A stretch of 64,000 nucleotides of DNA from Sphingorhabdus sp. YGSMI21. GTDB lineage: Bacteria; Pseudomonadota; Alphaproteobacteria; Sphingomonadales; Sphingomonadaceae. This document shows, one piece after another, positions 24,901 to 32,172 of this stretch (its first letter is position 1; the number at the start of each line of letters is the position of its first letter). The translations under genes were made by a program, and so were the position numbers. The notes under the pieces are model-generated. The model ran no database searches, was not told the origin of the DNA, and worked only from the letters and a program-made list of their open reading frames with translations. The stretch lies in NCBI RefSeq assembly GCF_002776575.1, contig NZ_CP022548.1, positions 1,627,001 to 1,691,000 on the forward strand, given 5' to 3'.

Positions 24901-25500
24901 CGGCCCGGACCGCGGCATGACCGCGCCCAGCCAGATATGGGGGGTGAGCGAGTGGAGGTTCGTAATAAGCCCCTCCCTTTTAAGGGAGGGGGAAGGGGTG
25001 GGATATGAAGAAGCTGGCTCGATGCCAGCTTCTGAATTTCTTTGACGGACTTCCCCACCCCAACCCCTCCCCTGAAGGGGAGGGGCTAAAATGATTAGCG
25101 CCCAGTCCTCGCTGCACCATTCCAGCAAATCCGCCTCATATAAAAAACATGCCCCCTTCTCCGCCCGCAAATTGCCGGTCGAGAGCAGCCGCGTCAGCCG
25201 CCCCCAGCCGCGCCGGTTGCGGGGATAGACAATCACCTCCGGCGTCTCGTCGGCAAAGACCAGCCGCGACCCGACGATCAGCTTGAGCGCGGGCAGCACC
25301 AGCCCTTCTTCCGTTGCATCCTCGCGCGCCCGGCGCAGCGCTGCATGCGCCCGCACGACACCGGCGACGCTGTTGCGGTCGGCGATACCGATGCCGGTCA
25401 TGCCGAGCGCCATCGCCTGCATCACCATGTCGGCGGGGGAGGAGGCTCCGCGCAGAAAGCTGTAATGGCTGGAGGCCGCGAGTTCGGCGAATATCGTCAT
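21916..25500 (-). CDS. dnaE2: Error-prone DNA polymerase DnaE2/ImuC with three in-frame repeat insertions
   Basis: 1194 aa from ATG 25500 ([20 protein letters not shown]). PHP domain at the N terminus, C-family polymerase core (AYPLLLGI-like segments, [20 protein letters not shown] with catalytic acids, [25 protein letters not shown]), and OB domain near the C terminus ([14 protein letters not shown]). It copies damaged DNA in the SOS response with ImuA and ImuB. The length exceeds the usual 1030-1090 aa because three different palindromic repeats sit inside the gene, at about residues 138-178, 593-618 and 875-900, all keeping the frame. It is downstream of imuB with a repeat between. Confidence 0.93.
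   Translation of the reverse strand: [1194 protein letters not shown]
22801..22875. repeat. CCGTTCG...CGAACGG palindromic repeat inside dnaE2
   Basis: 75 bases, 25 codons. Arms of 24 bases (CCGTTCGTCCTGAGCCTGTC... and ...GACAAGCTCAGCCCGAACGG) match at about 21 positions. Translated on the dnaE2 strand it gives [17 protein letters not shown] and LRQAQDERR. Same family as 5888-5957. Confidence 0.9.
23646..23722. repeat. GTGCTCCGCA...TGCGGAGCAC palindromic repeat inside dnaE2
   Basis: 77 bases with perfect 23-bp terminal inverted repeats (23646-23668 and 23700-23722). In the protein it yields the segment [16 protein letters not shown] and ELRIKCGAQ between NILEGR and [11 protein letters not shown], where other DnaE2 proteins are continuous. 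Seventy-seven is not a multiple of three, so one extra base or a small target change restores frame. Confidence 0.9.
24968..25087. repeat. AGCCCCTCCC...GGGAGGGGCT palindromic element inside dnaE2
   Basis: 120 bases, 40 codons. Terminal hairpins AGCCCCTCCCTTTTAAGGGA and CCCCTCCCCTGAAGGGGAGG frame a central hairpin AGAAGCTGGC/GCCAGCTTCT. It adds [17 protein letters not shown] and [11 protein letters not shown] to the PHP domain. Same end type as the element at 32003-32165. Confidence 0.9.
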
Positions 25501-25502
25501 TG

Positions 25503-25667
25503 CCCTCTCCCTTGAGGGAGAGGGTTGCACAGACTTGCGAACTTGTTCGCTAGTCGTAGCTGGGTGAGGGTGCTCCGCTCTATCGGATCCGCGAACCCCC
25601 TCATCCAACTTTGCCTAGCTTGCTTTGCAAGCAAGGCGCCGTATCCTTCTCCCCTCAGGGGAGAAGG
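25503..25667. mobile_element. MITE-like repeat between imuB and dnaE2, copy 1
   Basis: Ends are short hairpins (CCCTCTCCCTTGAGGGAGAGGG and CCTTCTCCCCTCAGGGGAGAAG, complementary to each other in part). The interior shares GACTTG, CTAGTCGTAGCTGGGTGAGG, CCCTCATCCAACT and CGTATCCTTCTCCC with the copy at 37041-37229. No coding capacity; likely a non-autonomous element. Confidence 0.8.
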
Positions 25668-25671
25668 CTTC

Positions 25672-27228
25672 TCAAGCAAACAGCCCATGCACATACCAGT
25701 CCGGGTTCGCTTTTTCCTCGCCATAAAGCCCGTGCCGGAACAGCCAGTAGCGCCGGCCGCGGGCGTCCTCGACGCGATAATAGTCGCGGGTCAGACCGCC
25801 TTTGCCGGGTTGCTGCCCGTCCTTGCGCTGCCACCATTCCGAGGCGATGCGCTCGGGCCCTTCATAGCGCATCACCTGGTGGCTCTTGCGCCGCCAGGTG
25901 AAGCGATAGGGCGGGCCGTCGGGGACTTCGGCGATCACCTGCACGCGCTGCGGCGGGTCGAACATGTGCAGCGGTCGCATCGGCGGATTGTCGGGAGACT
26001 GCCGCTGCCATGGCACCGGCGGCGGGGCGTTGAGCGCGGGCAATGCGAGCAGGCCCTGTTCGGGAATATGGCTGTCGGCGGCAGCAAATTTCTGCACCCG
26101 GTCACGGCCCATTCTGGTGCTGAGCTGGCTGACCAGAGCGACCTCATCGCCGCGCCGGTCCTCTCCGCCCTCGAGCCGCAACTGCTGCGGCGCCAGTGCT
26201 TCCGACGCGACAATGCTCAGCCGGATCAGATCATAGCCGAAGCCGGGGTTGATTTCGTCGTTGAGCGCCTCGATCCGTTCGCGCAGCAGGCGTTTGAAAA
26301 GGGCCGCATCGCGGGTCGGCGCGCCGGTCTCCAGCCCGAGCCGCGCGACATCGCCATCGCAGCGGAACAGCATCATCCGGATCATCCGCGCGCCCTGGCC
26401 GCGCTCGTTGAGCCGTTCTGATGCTTCGGCAAACAGTTCCGACAGGCAGGTGAGCGCGCCGTCGATATGGGTGAGCGGTTCGGCAAAGCGGCGTTCGGTG
26501 ACGACATTGCCGATCCGGCGCAGCGGGTCGATCGGCCGGTCTTCCATTCCGAGAATCCGGTCCAGCCGGACCGTCAGTTCCATCCCGAACCGCGCCGCCA
26601 GATTGGCACGCGGCCGTTCGGCCAGATCGCCAATATGATAGAGCCCGGCCCGTTCCAGCGACTGGTGGGTCTTTGCGTCCATGGCCAGCGCCGACACCGG
26701 CAGCTGGGCCTCCGCGCCTTCCTTCAGGCCATGTCGTGCCAGCGCCAATGCGGCATCGGCGGTTCCGGCCAGAGCCCAGCAGGCGCTATAGCCCGCTGCA
26801 TCAAGCCGGTCCTCGGCATCCTGTGCCAGTCTTTCCTCATCGCCGTGCAGATGGGCCGCGCCGGTGATGTCGAGGATCAGCGCATAAGGCGGCTCGACCG
26901 CGACCATCGGCGTGTAACGCTCGCAGGCCTCGGCCAGCCGTGACAGCAGGTCGGCGTCGGCCAGCGGCTGATGGTCAAAGGCAAGCAGATCTGGCACCCG
27001 CGCCCGCGCGTCGGCGAGCTTCATCCCCGGGCCGAGACCCAGCGATACGGCTTGCCGGTCCGCCGCCATGATCACCATCGCGCCGCGGATTTTCTCGGTC
27101 AGCGCAAAGGGATGGTCAGGCGGCCCGTATGCCTTGATGATCCGCTCGGACGGCAGCCAGGGCAGGGACAGCGCCAGTGTCCGGCGCTCTCTGCTCGCTC
27201 TGCTGCTCGCGGAAGATTTGATTCTCAC
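25672..27228 (-). CDS. imuB: Y-family polymerase-like protein ImuB
   Basis: 518 aa. Part of the ImuA-ImuB-DnaE2 mutasome, where ImuB bridges the beta clamp and DnaE2. The N terminus RRTLALSLPWLPSERI lacks the catalytic Asp residues of active Y-family polymerases, as expected for ImuB. Further marks: AADRQAVSLGLGPGMKLADA, ALILDITGAAHLHGDEERLA, and HHH-like region RFGMELTVRLDRILG. Start is GTG 27228 with GGAG upstream; this gives a 113-base overlap with imuA, unusually long. Ends in DWYVHGLFA with a repeat starting just beyond. Confidence 0.9.
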   Translation of the reverse strand: MRIKSSASSRASRERRTLALSLPWLPSERIIKAYGPPDHPFALTEKIRGAMVIMAADRQAVSLGLGPGMKLADARARVPDLLAFDHQPLADADLLSRLAEACERYTPMVAVEPPYALILDITGAAHLHGDEERLAQDAEDRLDAAGYSACWALAGTADAALALARHGLKEGAEAQLPVSALAMDAKTHQSLERAGLYHIGDLAERPRANLAARFGMELTVRLDRILGMEDRPIDPLRRIGNVVTERRFAEPLTHIDGALTCLSELFAEASERLNERGQGARMIRMMLFRCDGDVARLGLETGAPTRDAALFKRLLRERIEALNDEINPGFGYDLIRLSIVASEALAPQQLRLEGGEDRRGDEVALVSQLSTRMGRDRVQKFAAADSHIPEQGLLALPALNAPPPVPWQRQSPDNPPMRPLHMFDPPQRVQVIAEVPDGPPYRFTWRRKSHQVMRYEGPERIASEWWQRKDGQQPGKGGLTRDYYRVEDARGRRYWLFRHGLYGEEKANPDWYVHGLFA

Positions 27229-28033
27229 GGTTCCACTCCAGTCGGGCGCTCAGCCCGTAAAGACCGCTGCGATGACGCAGCAATTTGATATCGAAAGCAG
27301 GATGACCCGGAGCATTGGCCTCCAGCGCGAGCGAAGGGGCGGCAGCCACTGACCAGCGGCTGAAGGCAGCGGTCGGCAGGGGATTGTCCGGATCACTGCC
27401 GGAGCGCAGGACCAGACTGAGCACGCCGGACTTTTGCGCTGACAGGGAGAGGCGGCGGGTAGCGGTCATGTCGAGGCCTTTCGGCTTCTTGCCCGCCAGT
27501 TCGATAATCACCGCCGCCATTGCCGAGGACCGCACACCGTCGGCAGCCGCGCGCAGCGCCGCGATGCTGTCCGGCGCGTCGACATGGATGATGCTGTCGG
27601 GATCAATCCCCAGTTCCGCCAGTCCCGGCGGATAGAGCCGGCCCTGCCGCCGTGCTTCGCCGCTTTCGCTGATCCACAATATCGGTCGTTCCTCCTGATC
27701 CAGCTTCCGGCACCGCTGGGCCATCAGCAGCGCCATCGCCGCGGTGCTGGTCCGGTCATCCTTGCTCGCGGTATGCAGTTCATGCAGCGCCGCGCGCGGC
27801 AGGCCATCAGCCCCCGCATTGCCGCGCAAGGCGCTATCAATCGTCTCGACTCCGAAGCCGAAATGCGTGGGCGCACCGTCATCTTCCGCTGTCCTGACAC
27901 CCGACGCCGCCAATATCTTGGCGAGCCGGGCCCGCAAGACAGAGGCTTTCGCCGGTGTTGCCGGCGGCACAGCAGAGGGGTTGTCCGGGGGAGGCCCAAG
28001 AGCCTGACCCGAATCCGAATCGATATTGTTCAT
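27116..28033 (-). CDS. imuA: RecA-like mutasome protein ImuA
   Basis: 305 aa. ImuA is a RecA-related protein of the SOS mutasome. Family segments: VLRARLAKILAASG, FGFGVETIDSAL, LPRAALHELH, RPILWISESGEARRQGRLYP, GLAELGIDPDSIIHVDAPD, and LVLRSGSDPDNPLPTAAFSRW. First gene of imuA-imuB-dnaE2. The ATG at 28033 lies inside a LexA box and has no clear ribosome site; translation may be leaderless, or start at a downstream TTG before LRARLAK. Confidence 0.9.
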   Translation of the reverse strand: MNNIDSDSGQALGPPPDNPSAVPPATPAKASVLRARLAKILAASGVRTAEDDGAPTHFGFGVETIDSALRGNAGADGLPRAALHELHTASKDDRTSTAAMALLMAQRCRKLDQEERPILWISESGEARRQGRLYPPGLAELGIDPDSIIHVDAPDSIAALRAAADGVRSSAMAAVIIELAGKKPKGLDMTATRRLSLSAQKSGVLSLVLRSGSDPDNPLPTAAFSRWSVAAAPSLALEANAPGHPAFDIKLLRHRSGLYGLSARLEWNRENQIFREQQSEQRAPDTGAVPALAAVRADHQGIRAA

Positions 28034-28042
28034 GATATGTTC
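28028..28042 (-). promoter_or_regulatory. LexA (SOS) box of the imuABC operon
   Basis: GTTCATGATATGTTC on the plus strand, i.e. GAAC-N7-GAAC on the coding strand: the alphaproteobacterial LexA site (direct repeat GTTC-N7-GTTC) with exact spacing. It overlaps the imuA ATG (28033-28031), so bound LexA would cover the start of the operon. Confidence 0.85.
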
Positions 28043-28159
28043 TAATTTAGAGAAGAACGGGACGGGGTCAAGCAGACTCCTTATTCCCGCTGATCAGACT
28101 ATGCCTCTTGCGGATTATCCGCCGACAGACAAGATCATCGCCGCGTGGCCGATCGCCGC

Positions 28160-29158
28160 TCAGTCCGAGGCCCACGCCCGATAGCCGGTTGGCTTGTCCG
28201 TCAAAATGCCGTCAAAGCTGCCCGCTTCGAATGTCGACCATTGCTTCGCCGCATTCAATGTCCAGGGAATGACCGTCAGATCGCCACTGTCCTGCATGAT
28301 ATGGCGCTGAAATCCGCAGCGAAAGGGCAGGCTGGTGGCCTGGTCAAAATGCGGAATGAAAATGTCGATATCATTGTCATTCAGCCAGCCACGGACTTCC
28401 TCATAATCCGGGGTCCAGCAAAAATCATAGCATTGGTTGCCGGTTACCAGTGCGGGGATCGTCATGGCAAAGGGGTTATAGTAGCCCTTGTACAGCAAAC
28501 CGAATTCAAAAGGCTCGTCGGGCCGTTTCTGCTTGCGCAATTCCAGCAGCAGGTCACGACTGAACGTGTTGAACTGGATATTGGTTACCTCGGGAAAGCG
28601 TCGCAACAGCCGATAGACACTGCGCACGACTTCGGCATCGGGATAATGCATCTTGCCGATATCCAGCCCCTCATGCAGCGGGTTGTTTTCGATCAGTTCG
28701 TCCCAGACCTTGATTTCGATCAGCAGCTTTTTGCTTTGGTCCGTGTTGCGGTAGATTTCCAGAAAATGATCCAGCGTGGCGATCCGGTATCGGGCGTTGA
28801 CCTTGTGATTGATGCAATCGAGAGCAGCCAGAGTCTCAACCGTTTGTTGGGCGACGATGAGACGGGTTTTGTCCCCCTTGGCAAAACAGTTATAGTCGGA
28901 CAGCACCGGATCGTGATGCAGAATGATGCGGCCATCCCGCACCATATGCACATCCATCTCGATTGCCTCGACATCCATTGCGAGCGAGGCGCGGAAGCCT
29001 TCTTCGGCATTTTCAGGATATTCCAGGCCGGCGGTTTTGTGACTGATAAGCAGGTCGGTGGCGGTCTGTTTGCTGGCATAGCCGGGATCGGGTTTCATAA
29101 TGAAATAGGCGCCCGCGCCGAGCAACAATAATATTGCCAATAAAACCAGTCGTCTCAT
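28160..29158 (-). CDS. Glycerophosphodiester phosphodiesterase-family protein, membrane-anchored
   Basis: 332 aa. One N-terminal hydrophobic segment (RLVLLAILLLLGAGAYFIM) anchors or exports it. The GDPD TIM-barrel is shown by ISHKTAG at the first catalytic His (HRG in most members, HKT here), ENAEEGFRASLAMDVEAIEM DVHMVRDG with metal-binding Glu and Asp, and ILHHDPVLSD with the second His. LLIEIKVWDEL gives a further metal ligand. It would hydrolyse glycerophosphodiesters in the periplasm. Substitution of the Arg in HR-G may alter specificity. Confidence 0.82.
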   Translation of the reverse strand: MRRLVLLAILLLLGAGAYFIMKPDPGYASKQTATDLLISHKTAGLEYPENAEEGFRASLAMDVEAIEMDVHMVRDGRIILHHDPVLSDYNCFAKGDKTRLIVAQQTVETLAALDCINHKVNARYRIATLDHFLEIYRNTDQSKKLLIEIKVWDELIENNPLHEGLDIGKMHYPDAEVVRSVYRLLRRFPEVTNIQFNTFSRDLLLELRKQKRPDEPFEFGLLYKGYYNPFAMTIPALVTGNQCYDFCWTPDYEEVRGWLNDNDIDIFIPHFDQATSLPFRCGFQRHIMQDSGDLTVIPWTLNAAKQWSTFEAGSFDGILTDKPTGYRAWASD

Positions 29159-29273
29159 TCCTCCGCTCCCCCCGGATAGGAGCGACCATATTCTTCATTT
29201 TGGTCAAGCTTGCAAGTCTGCGCCCGGGTTGGGGGGCGACCAAAGGGCCGGAACATGACAGTTTGAGGATCAT

Positions 29274-29306
29274 AAAAAAACCCGCTTCTGCCAAGGCAGA
29301 AGCGGG
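29274..29306 (-). terminator. Rho-independent terminator of the dps operon
   Basis: On the minus strand CCCGCTTCTGCC / GGCAGAAGCGGG forms a perfect 12-bp stem with a 2-base loop, followed by T7. It lies 30 bases after the stop of the 41-residue membrane peptide gene. Confidence 0.9.
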
Positions 29307-29336
29307 CAAGTCGCACTTGGCAACCCTGTAACCGGT

Positions 29337-29462
29337 CTAGAAAAAGCCCGTCACCGCGGCCAGCGCCACGACCGCCAATGCGGTCGACAGGCCCAGCACG
29401 ATGATCATGTGGCGAGTGGTAAAGCCCTGGCGGGCTCTGGTTTTGTCCAATTGTTTCTTCAT
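29337..29462 (-). CDS. 41-residue single-pass membrane peptide downstream of dps
   Basis: ATG 29462, stop TAG 29337. A basic, polar N-terminal part (MKKQLDKTRARQGFTTRH) precedes one hydrophobic helix (MIIVLGLSTALAVVALAAV) and ends GFF. AGGAAAAAACTATG-like context supplies a GGA ribosome site. It starts 33 bases after the dps stop and is followed by a strong terminator, so it is the last gene of a dps transcript. Family not recognised; topology rule (positive inside) predicts a cytoplasmic N terminus. Confidence 0.7.
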   Translation of the reverse strand: MKKQLDKTRARQGFTTRHMIIVLGLSTALAVVALAAVTGFF

Positions 29463-29495
29463 AGTTTTTTCCTGAATTTTAATGGCGGACGCGGG

Positions 29496-29990
29496 CTACA
29501 TGCTGGCCGACAGCATCCACGACGATTCTTCCAGCACTCCGATCCGCGCAGTCAGCAGATCCGCCGTAAAAACATCGTCTGCCTCTTCGGCGGTCTTGAC
29601 GAATTCGCGCATCTGGTCGGCCACGGTGAGCGTATCGTCCGAAAGCTGTTTGAGCATGGATTCGACATCGCCATATTTGACCTGGTCCTTGATCGCGCTA
29701 TTCTCGATATAGGTGGACAGGCCAACCGGCGTCTTCGCGCCGAGCGCCCGGATTCTTTCGGCGATTTCATCGATCGATGCCGCCAGATCTTCATATTGCG
29801 CTTCGGTCAGCTTGTGGACGCCGTGAAATTGCGGGCCGGTCACGTTCCAGTGCACCGCCTGCGTCTTCTGGTACAGCACATAGGTAGAGGCCAAAGCTTC
29901 GCCCAGCTTCTCTGCCATGGTGGCACGATCCGCCTTTTTGATGTCGCTTTTCATCTCGCGAAGTTCTGCAGATTTGATTGTTGCGGTCAT
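29496..29990 (-). CDS. dps: Dps-family DNA-binding ferritin
   Basis: 164 aa from ATG 29990 (MTATIKSAELREMK). Dps forms a dodecamer that oxidises and stores iron and protects DNA. The inter-subunit ferroxidase site is seen in YQKTQAVHWNVTGPQFHGVH (His ligands) and EDLAASIDEIAERIRALG (Asp/Glu ligands). The lysine-rich N terminus (KSDIKKADR) may bind DNA. It diverges from a PfpI-like protein, both typical of stationary-phase or oxidative stress. Any OxyR-type site in the 250-bp gap is not obvious. Confidence 0.92.
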   Translation of the reverse strand: MTATIKSAELREMKSDIKKADRATMAEKLGEALASTYVLYQKTQAVHWNVTGPQFHGVHKLTEAQYEDLAASIDEIAERIRALGAKTPVGLSTYIENSAIKDQVKYGDVESMLKQLSDDTLTVADQMREFVKTAEEADDVFTADLLTARIGVLEESSWMLSASM

Positions 29991-30240
29991 TGTTATAATC
30001 TTCCTTTCATTCTGGTGCGCTCGACGAACGGGCGGAGCGCGGTTCCTGACCATGATTACGCCCTGCCTCGCGATTGGTTCCGTTTAACCGATGGAAAGAT
30101 CGGCAGAAAAACCTGCCTATCGATAGCCGCCAAGAGCGGGGGCGACAGAAACAGCCCGGGAAGCGCCGGTGAAAAACGGGGAACCAATCCGCTTTCCGTT
30201 GCGTAGACCTGTCATAACCCCCAACGAAAGGACGACAGAA

Positions 30241-30807
30241 ATGACGAACATTTCAAACGCAAAAATAGCCATATTGGCCACCGACGGCTTTGAAAAATCG
30301 GAGCTTTTCGAACCGAGAAAACAGCTCGCCGACGCCGGCGCGGATGTCACCATCGTGTCGCTGGAAAGCGGCTCGATCAAAAGCTGGGATGAAAAAGACT
30401 GGGGCGAGAGCATCGACGTCGATATCACCGTCGATAATGCCAAAGAAAGCGATTTTGACGCGCTGGTCCTGCCCGGCGGACAGATGAACCCGGACATATT
30501 GCGGGTCGAGGACAAGGTCATCGACTTCGTGCAGGCCTTTTTCAATGCCGGCAAGCCGATCGCCGCCATCTGCCACGCGCCATGGCTGCTGATCGAGGCG
30601 GATCTGGTGCAGGGCCGCAATGTCACCGGCTATCCCTCGATCAAGACCGACCTGATCAATGCCGGCGCGAAATTTGAAGACAGCGAAGTGGTGGTCGACA
30701 ACGGCCTGATCACCTCGCGCGATCCCGGCGATCTCGACGCATTTTGCGCCAAGATTATCGAGGAAGTCAAAGAAGGCATCCACAAGCGTACGAAAAAAGC
30801 GGCCTGA
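30241..30807 (+). CDS. DJ-1/PfpI-family protein (general stress protein 18-like)
   Basis: 188 aa from ATG 30241 with AAAGGA upstream; an earlier in-frame start would add an unrelated leader. Flavodoxin-like fold: AKIAILATDGFEKSELFEPR at the N terminus with the conserved Glu, LVLPGGQMNPD, and the nucleophile elbow AICHAPWLL (Cys-His). Members act as glyoxalases, deglycases or proteases; activity unproven. Divergent from dps, consistent with a stress role. Confidence 0.88.
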   Translation: MTNISNAKIAILATDGFEKSELFEPRKQLADAGADVTIVSLESGSIKSWDEKDWGESIDVDITVDNAKESDFDALVLPGGQMNPDILRVEDKVIDFVQAFFNAGKPIAAICHAPWLLIEADLVQGRNVTGYPSIKTDLINAGAKFEDSEVVVDNGLITSRDPGDLDAFCAKIIEEVKEGIHKRTKKAA

Positions 30808-30995
30808 TGATTGGGTAGCGAGGCGTTCGGGCCGGCTCTTTCCGGGCCGGCCTGTAGCGGCAAATAACGGCTGATTAGCCTTTTATCCTGCCTCTGCGTC
30901 GACTCGCCTCAATAACCTTAACAAAAGGGACCGTCGCTTTTTAGCCAGCATTTCGTATGGAAAAATGCCATTTTTGTAACCCCAAGGAGTAATAT

Positions 30996-31514
30996 ATGAA
31001 GAATTTTCTGACCCTCGTGACCGGCGCTGCATTGCTCGCGGCGACCCCGGCCCTGGCACAAGAAGCAGCTCCCGCTGTCGACGTCCAGGCCGGCATGAAG
31101 GTATTCGGGCCCAATGGCGGGCCAGTGGGTACGGTGGAATCCGTGGCCGGTGGTGCCGTTGTCGTGGATACCGGTACCAACAAGGCGGCGCTTTCGCCGG
31201 ACGCATTTGCCAAGGCTGAAAATGGCGTTTCGATCACCATGACCAAGGTTGATCTCGATGCGGCGGTGGAAAAAGCCGCGGCCGATGCCAGGGCCCAGCT
31301 GCTCGCTGCGCTGACCCCGGGCACCGAAGTGAAAACCGTAACCGGTGCTGCCGTCATCGGTACCATTCAGGAAAATGACGCCGAATATGTGACTGTCGAC
31401 CATGAAGGCGTGCCGGTCAAACTGCCGGTCGAAGCCTTCATGGCCCAGGCCGACGGTGTTTCGATCACGATGACCGAAGACCAGTTCAAAGCCGCGCTTT
31501 CCGGTACCCAGTAA
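30996..31514 (+). CDS. Periplasmic protein with two PRC-barrel/SH3-like repeats
   Basis: 172 aa. Signal peptide MKNFLTLVTGAALLAATPALA ends near residue 21. The mature part is an internal duplication: VFGPNGGPVGTVESVAGGAV ... AFAKAENGVSITMTK (about 35-88) and VKTVTGAAVIGTIQENDAEY ... AFMAQADGVSITMTE (about 111-165). Each unit looks like a small beta barrel plus an amphipathic helix. AAGGAG precedes the ATG. Function unknown. Confidence 0.75.
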   Translation: MKNFLTLVTGAALLAATPALAQEAAPAVDVQAGMKVFGPNGGPVGTVESVAGGAVVVDTGTNKAALSPDAFAKAENGVSITMTKVDLDAAVEKAAADARAQLLAALTPGTEVKTVTGAAVIGTIQENDAEYVTVDHEGVPVKLPVEAFMAQADGVSITMTEDQFKAALSGTQ

Positions 31515-31530
31515 GCCAATCGCCCTGGCG

Positions 31531-31554
31531 GCGGCAGGACAGGGTTCCTGCCGC
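31531..31554. terminator. Hairpin between convergent genes
   Basis: GCGGCAGGA / TCCTGCCGC, perfect 9-bp stem with a 6-base loop, between the stop codons of the periplasmic protein and ribH. There is no T-run, so it may be a weak bidirectional terminator. Confidence 0.45.
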
Positions 31555-31556
31555 TG

Positions 31557-31979
31557 CTAGGAGCTGAATTTCAATCCCAGCTCATACATTGCGATAGCCG
31601 CCTGGGCCGCTTCGCCGCCCTTGTTCTTTCGCGTCTTGTCCGCGCGGGCCAGCGCCTGCTCTTCATTTTCCGTCGTGATAATGCCGTTGCCGACCGCTGC
31701 CCCGTCCATGGTCAATGCCATGATACCGCGCGCGCTTTCACCGGCGACAATCTCGAAATGATAGGTCTCGCCGCGGATCACCACGCCGATCGCGACAAAG
31801 CCGTCATATTGTTCGCTGTCGATCGCCATCGAAATCGCGCCGGGAATTTCCAGCGCGCCGGGCACGGTGATGACCTCATGCTCGTGCCCCGCCGCCTTCA
31901 GCGCATCGGTCGCGCCTTCGATCAGCATGTCGTTGAGATGGTCGTAGAACCGCGCTTCGACGATCAGGAATTTTGCCAT
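31557..31979 (-). CDS. ribH: 6,7-dimethyl-8-ribityllumazine synthase
   Basis: 140 aa from ATG 31979 ([17 protein letters not shown]). Condenses the ribityl-pyrimidine with 3,4-dihydroxy-2-butanone 4-phosphate, the penultimate step of riboflavin synthesis. Marks: [15 protein letters not shown] (substrate loop), [20 protein letters not shown] with the catalytic His region, and [16 protein letters not shown]. It follows ribBX on the same strand with a repeat element in the gap, so both are likely cotranscribed. Confidence 0.95.
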   Translation of the reverse strand: MAKFLIVEARFYDHLNDMLIEGATDALKAAGHEHEVITVPGALEIPGAISMAIDSEQYDGFVAIGVVIRGETYHFEIVAGESARGIMALTMDGAAVGNGIITTENEEQALARADKTRKNKGGEAAQAAIAMYELGLKFSS

Positions 31980-32002
31980 TTTATGTCTCTTTCTGTTTCT
32001 AG

Positions 32003-32165
32003 AGCCCCTCCTTTTCAAAGGAGGGGTTGGGGTGGTTTCTCTCGTAAAAGACCAGGTCTTCGTTTTTCCATCCAATTCCGATGGTACCATAGTTGGTCGC
32101 TGACGCGAGCGATGCTTGCGCATCGCCACCACCCCTTGATCCCCTCCTCTGAAGAGGAGGGGGCT
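32003..32165. mobile_element. AGCCCCTCC...GGAGGGGGCT repeat between ribBX and ribH
   Basis: Terminal hairpins AGCCCCTCCTTTTCAAAGGA and CCCCTCCTCTGAAGAGGAGG with a central, partly palindromic core. Ends match the element inside dnaE2 at 24968. It occupies most of the 190-bp space between the two riboflavin genes. Confidence 0.8.
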
Positions 32166-32172
32166 ATGATTG

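Noticed and set aside
30830..30851. GGCCGGC/GCCGGCC hairpin after the PfpI-like gene
   Set aside because: Stem is real but there is no T-run after it; too weak to call a terminator.
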